Below are positions 6,137 to 7,172 of a DNA stretch of 7,172 bases, piece after piece. The DNA is from an uncultured Anaerolineaceae bacterium (GTDB taxonomy: Bacteria; Chloroflexota; Anaerolineae; Promineifilales; Promineifilaceae): NCBI GenBank assembly GCA_937967805.1, contig CALBTC010000149.1, positions 1 through 7,172 of the forward strand, read 5' to 3'. The stretch's first letter is position 1. The number at the start of each line of letters is the position of its first letter. Under the pieces are notes generated by a model. It was not told the DNA's origin. It ran no database searches and worked only from the letters and a program-made list of their open reading frames with translations. The translations under genes and the position numbers were made by a program.

Positions 6137-6379
6137 TTATGTGTCTTTTGTCGGCCCGTAGCCAACATTTTTGACAACAGCAACCAACCGATTTTCGTTC
6201 GTCAGCGCCGGGTCATACTCGATGTAGGCCTTCTCCGTCGCCGGATTCGCGTACACTTCAAGTACGCCGGGTGTATGTTTTAGCAGGCGTTCAACGGTGC
6301 GCGCGTCACCGCTGCAACTCAGATTAAATAGCGGCAGTGTGAGGTTTTGTGTCCGACTTTCTTCATTTGGCGTAATCAT
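6137..6379 (-). CDS. HMA-type heavy-metal-associated protein with a single Cys
   Basis: 80 residues from the ATG at 6379, chosen because GGAGG lies seven bases upstream; an ATG at 6415 would add 12 residues without support. The HMA fold is seen across about 15-75: LPLFNLSCSGDARTVERLL (15-33), TPGVLEVYANPATEKAYIEY (36-55) and LVAVVKNVGYG (65-75). The usual MxCxxC loop reads SCSGDA, so only C22 remains of the pair. The protein probably acts in the cytoplasm in metal binding or delivery, possibly to the P1B ATPase, though one Cys alone would bind Cu(I) differently from Atx1/CopZ. The gene follows the cupredoxin gene with 89 nt between them, most of it taken up by the 6426-6458 hairpin. Confidence 0.85.
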   Translation of the reverse strand: MITPNEESRTQNLTLPLFNLSCSGDARTVERLLKHTPGVLEVYANPATEKAYIEYDPALTNENRLVAVVKNVGYGPTKDT

Positions 6380-6425
6380 TTCAATTCCTCCACTTACAGA
6401 TGTTCTGCCCGACATTATCCTGGTG

Positions 6426-6458
6426 AGATTGGTTCAATCTCCAAGATTGAACCAATCT
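6426..6458. repeat. Perfect nested inverted repeat (15-bp arms, 3-nt loop)
   Basis: AGATTGGTTCAATCT, CCA, AGATTGAACCAATCT: both arms match perfectly. Each arm is itself an inverted repeat (AGATTG-GTT-CAATCT and AGATTG-AAC-CAATCT), so four 6-bp half-sites lie in 33 bp. It starts 10 nt after the cupredoxin stop and 46 nt before the HMA start. Neither side has a T-run, so it is not a classic intrinsic terminator. It may be an RNA stem that protects the cupredoxin message, a Rho-linked end, or a tandem operator for the HMA gene. It does not match CueR, CsoR or CopY consensus sites known to me. Confidence 0.75.
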
Positions 6459-6468
6459 GGTAACTACT

Positions 6469-6843
6469 TTACTGAACGACTACCTTACCGCGTAACATAC
6501 CCATCTGGCATTGGAACGGGATTTCCCCTTTTTGTTGGGGGGTGAATTCAATCGTCACCGTTTCCCCTTCCGGCAGCTTGGCCGATTGGTCAATCTTGTC
6601 AAAGATAACCATCTCGCTGCACATGGCCGACTCCTGCCGGTTAAAGTGCAGCCGGACGGGTTTGCCCTGCTTGACGACGATCACGTCGGGATCGTAGCCG
6701 CCTTTTACCTTAATTTGCGCTTCCTGCACGCCGCTGACTTCGACTACCTGCACCCCTTCGCGGCGGTAAAGCCAGAAGTACCAGACGATCAGGGCGATGA
6801 GGGCTAACCCGGCAAAATTGACGATAATTTGTGACATAGTCAT
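6469..6843 (-). CDS. Membrane-anchored cupredoxin-domain protein
   Basis: 124 residues. An N-terminal helix (about 5-25, ending WYFWLYRREG) anchors the protein or acts as an uncleaved signal. The cupredoxin domain follows at about 40-124: GGYDPDVIVVKQGKPVRLHF (48-67), then AMCSEMVIFD (73-82) with C75, then EFTPQQKGEIPFQCQMGMLRG (99-119) with C112, M114 and M116. These are the probable copper ligands; the His of plastocyanin or azurin after the second Cys is absent, as in the small cupredoxin group found near copper ATPases. The domain probably faces outside the membrane, binding copper. GAGGAG lies eight bases before the ATG; a second in-frame ATG two codons on is less well placed. Downstream are the nested hairpin and the HMA gene. 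Confidence 0.9.
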   Translation of the reverse strand: MTMSQIIVNFAGLALIALIVWYFWLYRREGVQVVEVSGVQEAQIKVKGGYDPDVIVVKQGKPVRLHFNRQESAMCSEMVIFDKIDQSAKLPEGETVTIEFTPQQKGEIPFQCQMGMLRGKVVVQ

Positions 6844-6885
6844 TGTAAAAACTCCTCTTGTTGCAACGATTCAACTTGCAGATTC

Positions 6886-6930
6886 CAGAAGCAGCAGACA
6901 TGGTGATGAGGGTTGTGAGTGCTGCCTCTG
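6886..6930. other. Stem-loop in the gap before the cupredoxin gene
   Basis: CAGAAGCAGCA (6886-6896) and TGCTGCCTCTG (6920-6930) pair at 10 of 11 positions around a 23-nt loop. It lies in the 120-nt gap between the DoxX-like stop and the cupredoxin start, about 43 nt ahead of that start. No T-run follows it in the direction of transcription. It may be a weak end of the upstream gene or a leader structure. No clear promoter was found in this gap. Confidence 0.3.
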
Positions 6931-6963
6931 AAATTAAGTATCTGATGCCCGAATAAGGGTAAT

Positions 6964-7172
6964 CTATATACTAAGCGGTTCTGCCTCCATCGGCTCGAAC
7001 ACGACGCCCGGCCGCCAGGGTGTGCCAAGTTTGGGCAAAAGCCAGCGATCCAGCCCCCACCATCCAGCGGTTTTCCAGGCCAGTATGAGCAGGATAGATA
7101 GAGCGAATAACATCGGGTTGGCGCTGGCTGTGCCGGCCATCATGAAGTTCCAATTCATGAAAGACCCCAAGA
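6964..7172 (-). CDS. DoxX-like membrane protein, C-terminal fragment (cut by window edge)
   Basis: The last 68-69 residues only; the frame is open to the right edge, so the start is outside the window. The TTG near the edge is probably an internal codon and not a start. Visible are FMNWNFMMAGTASANP, a membrane helix (MLFALSILLILAW), KTAGWWGLDRWLLPKLGTPW and a short polar tail. The AGTAS-NP, AGWWGLDRWLLP and GTPW sequences resemble the end of DoxX-family membrane proteins, some of which are linked to quinol oxidation or thiol redox balance. It precedes the cupredoxin gene by 120 nt on the same strand and may belong to the same transcript. The family call rests on remembered motif similarity. 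Confidence 0.7.
   Translation of the reverse strand, partial: LGSFMNWNFMMAGTASANPMLFALSILLILAWKTAGWWGLDRWLLPKLGTPWRPGVVFEPMEAEPLSI

Noticed and set aside
6426..6458. Intrinsic (Rho-independent) terminator
   Set aside because: The stem is perfect but no T-run follows on either strand, and the stem is not GC-rich.
7151..7170. TTG or ATG near the right edge as the true start of the last gene
   Set aside because: No ribosome site is visible before it, and the frame is open to the edge with the sequence pattern of the middle of a DoxX-like protein.

Overview
The window reads as one long co-directional gene block, every supported gene on the minus strand, in a GC-rich (roughly mid-50s %) bacterial genome. 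There is no rRNA, tRNA, CRISPR or transposase to fix the taxonomy. The archaeal-type (type II) GAPDH, the DoxX-like protein with a GTASANP motif, the cupredoxin/HMA pair and a strongly repeated 8-bp palindrome (ACGGCCGT) make me lean towards Chloroflexota (Anaerolineae/Ardenticatenia-like). That placement is an inference, not a demonstration.

Reading in the direction of transcription (right to left): (1) 7172-5580, a metal/redox block: the C-terminus of a DoxX-like membrane protein, a membrane-anchored cupredoxin, an 80-aa HMA-type protein, a short His-rich two-helix membrane protein whose frame is broken by one base, and a YHS-domain protein. A perfect 15-bp-arm hairpin lies between the cupredoxin and HMA genes. 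(2) 5430-2186, a tight metabolic block: a cupin protein, an SDR oxidoreductase (overlapping the cupin stop by 4 bp), 6-phosphofructokinase and type II glyceraldehyde-3-phosphate dehydrogenase. (3) 2182-1, a metal transport block: a ZIP-family transporter only 3 nt after the GAPDH gene, then the N-terminal two-fifths or more of a P1B-type heavy-metal ATPase cut by the window edge.

Taken together the cluster looks like a copper/heavy-metal handling locus (sequestration by cupredoxin, HMA, YHS and His-rich proteins; efflux by the P1B ATPase; divalent metal transport by ZIP) with two glycolytic enzymes built into its middle. A possible logic is that glycolysis, whose GAPDH has a metal-sensitive catalytic thiol, is supplied with a dedicated copy under metal stress. 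That is a hypothesis from gene order only.

The most unusual signals are: eight exact copies of ACGGCCGT in 7.2 kb, used in more than one codon phase; a P1B ATPase whose membrane metal site reads CPD rather than CPC or CPH, whose HMA domain lacks the second Cys, and which carries a His comb of exact period 3; a PFK with Asn in place of the usual Mg-binding Asp103; the nested hairpin at 6426-6458; and the frameshifted small membrane protein gene that ordinary ORF calling misses.
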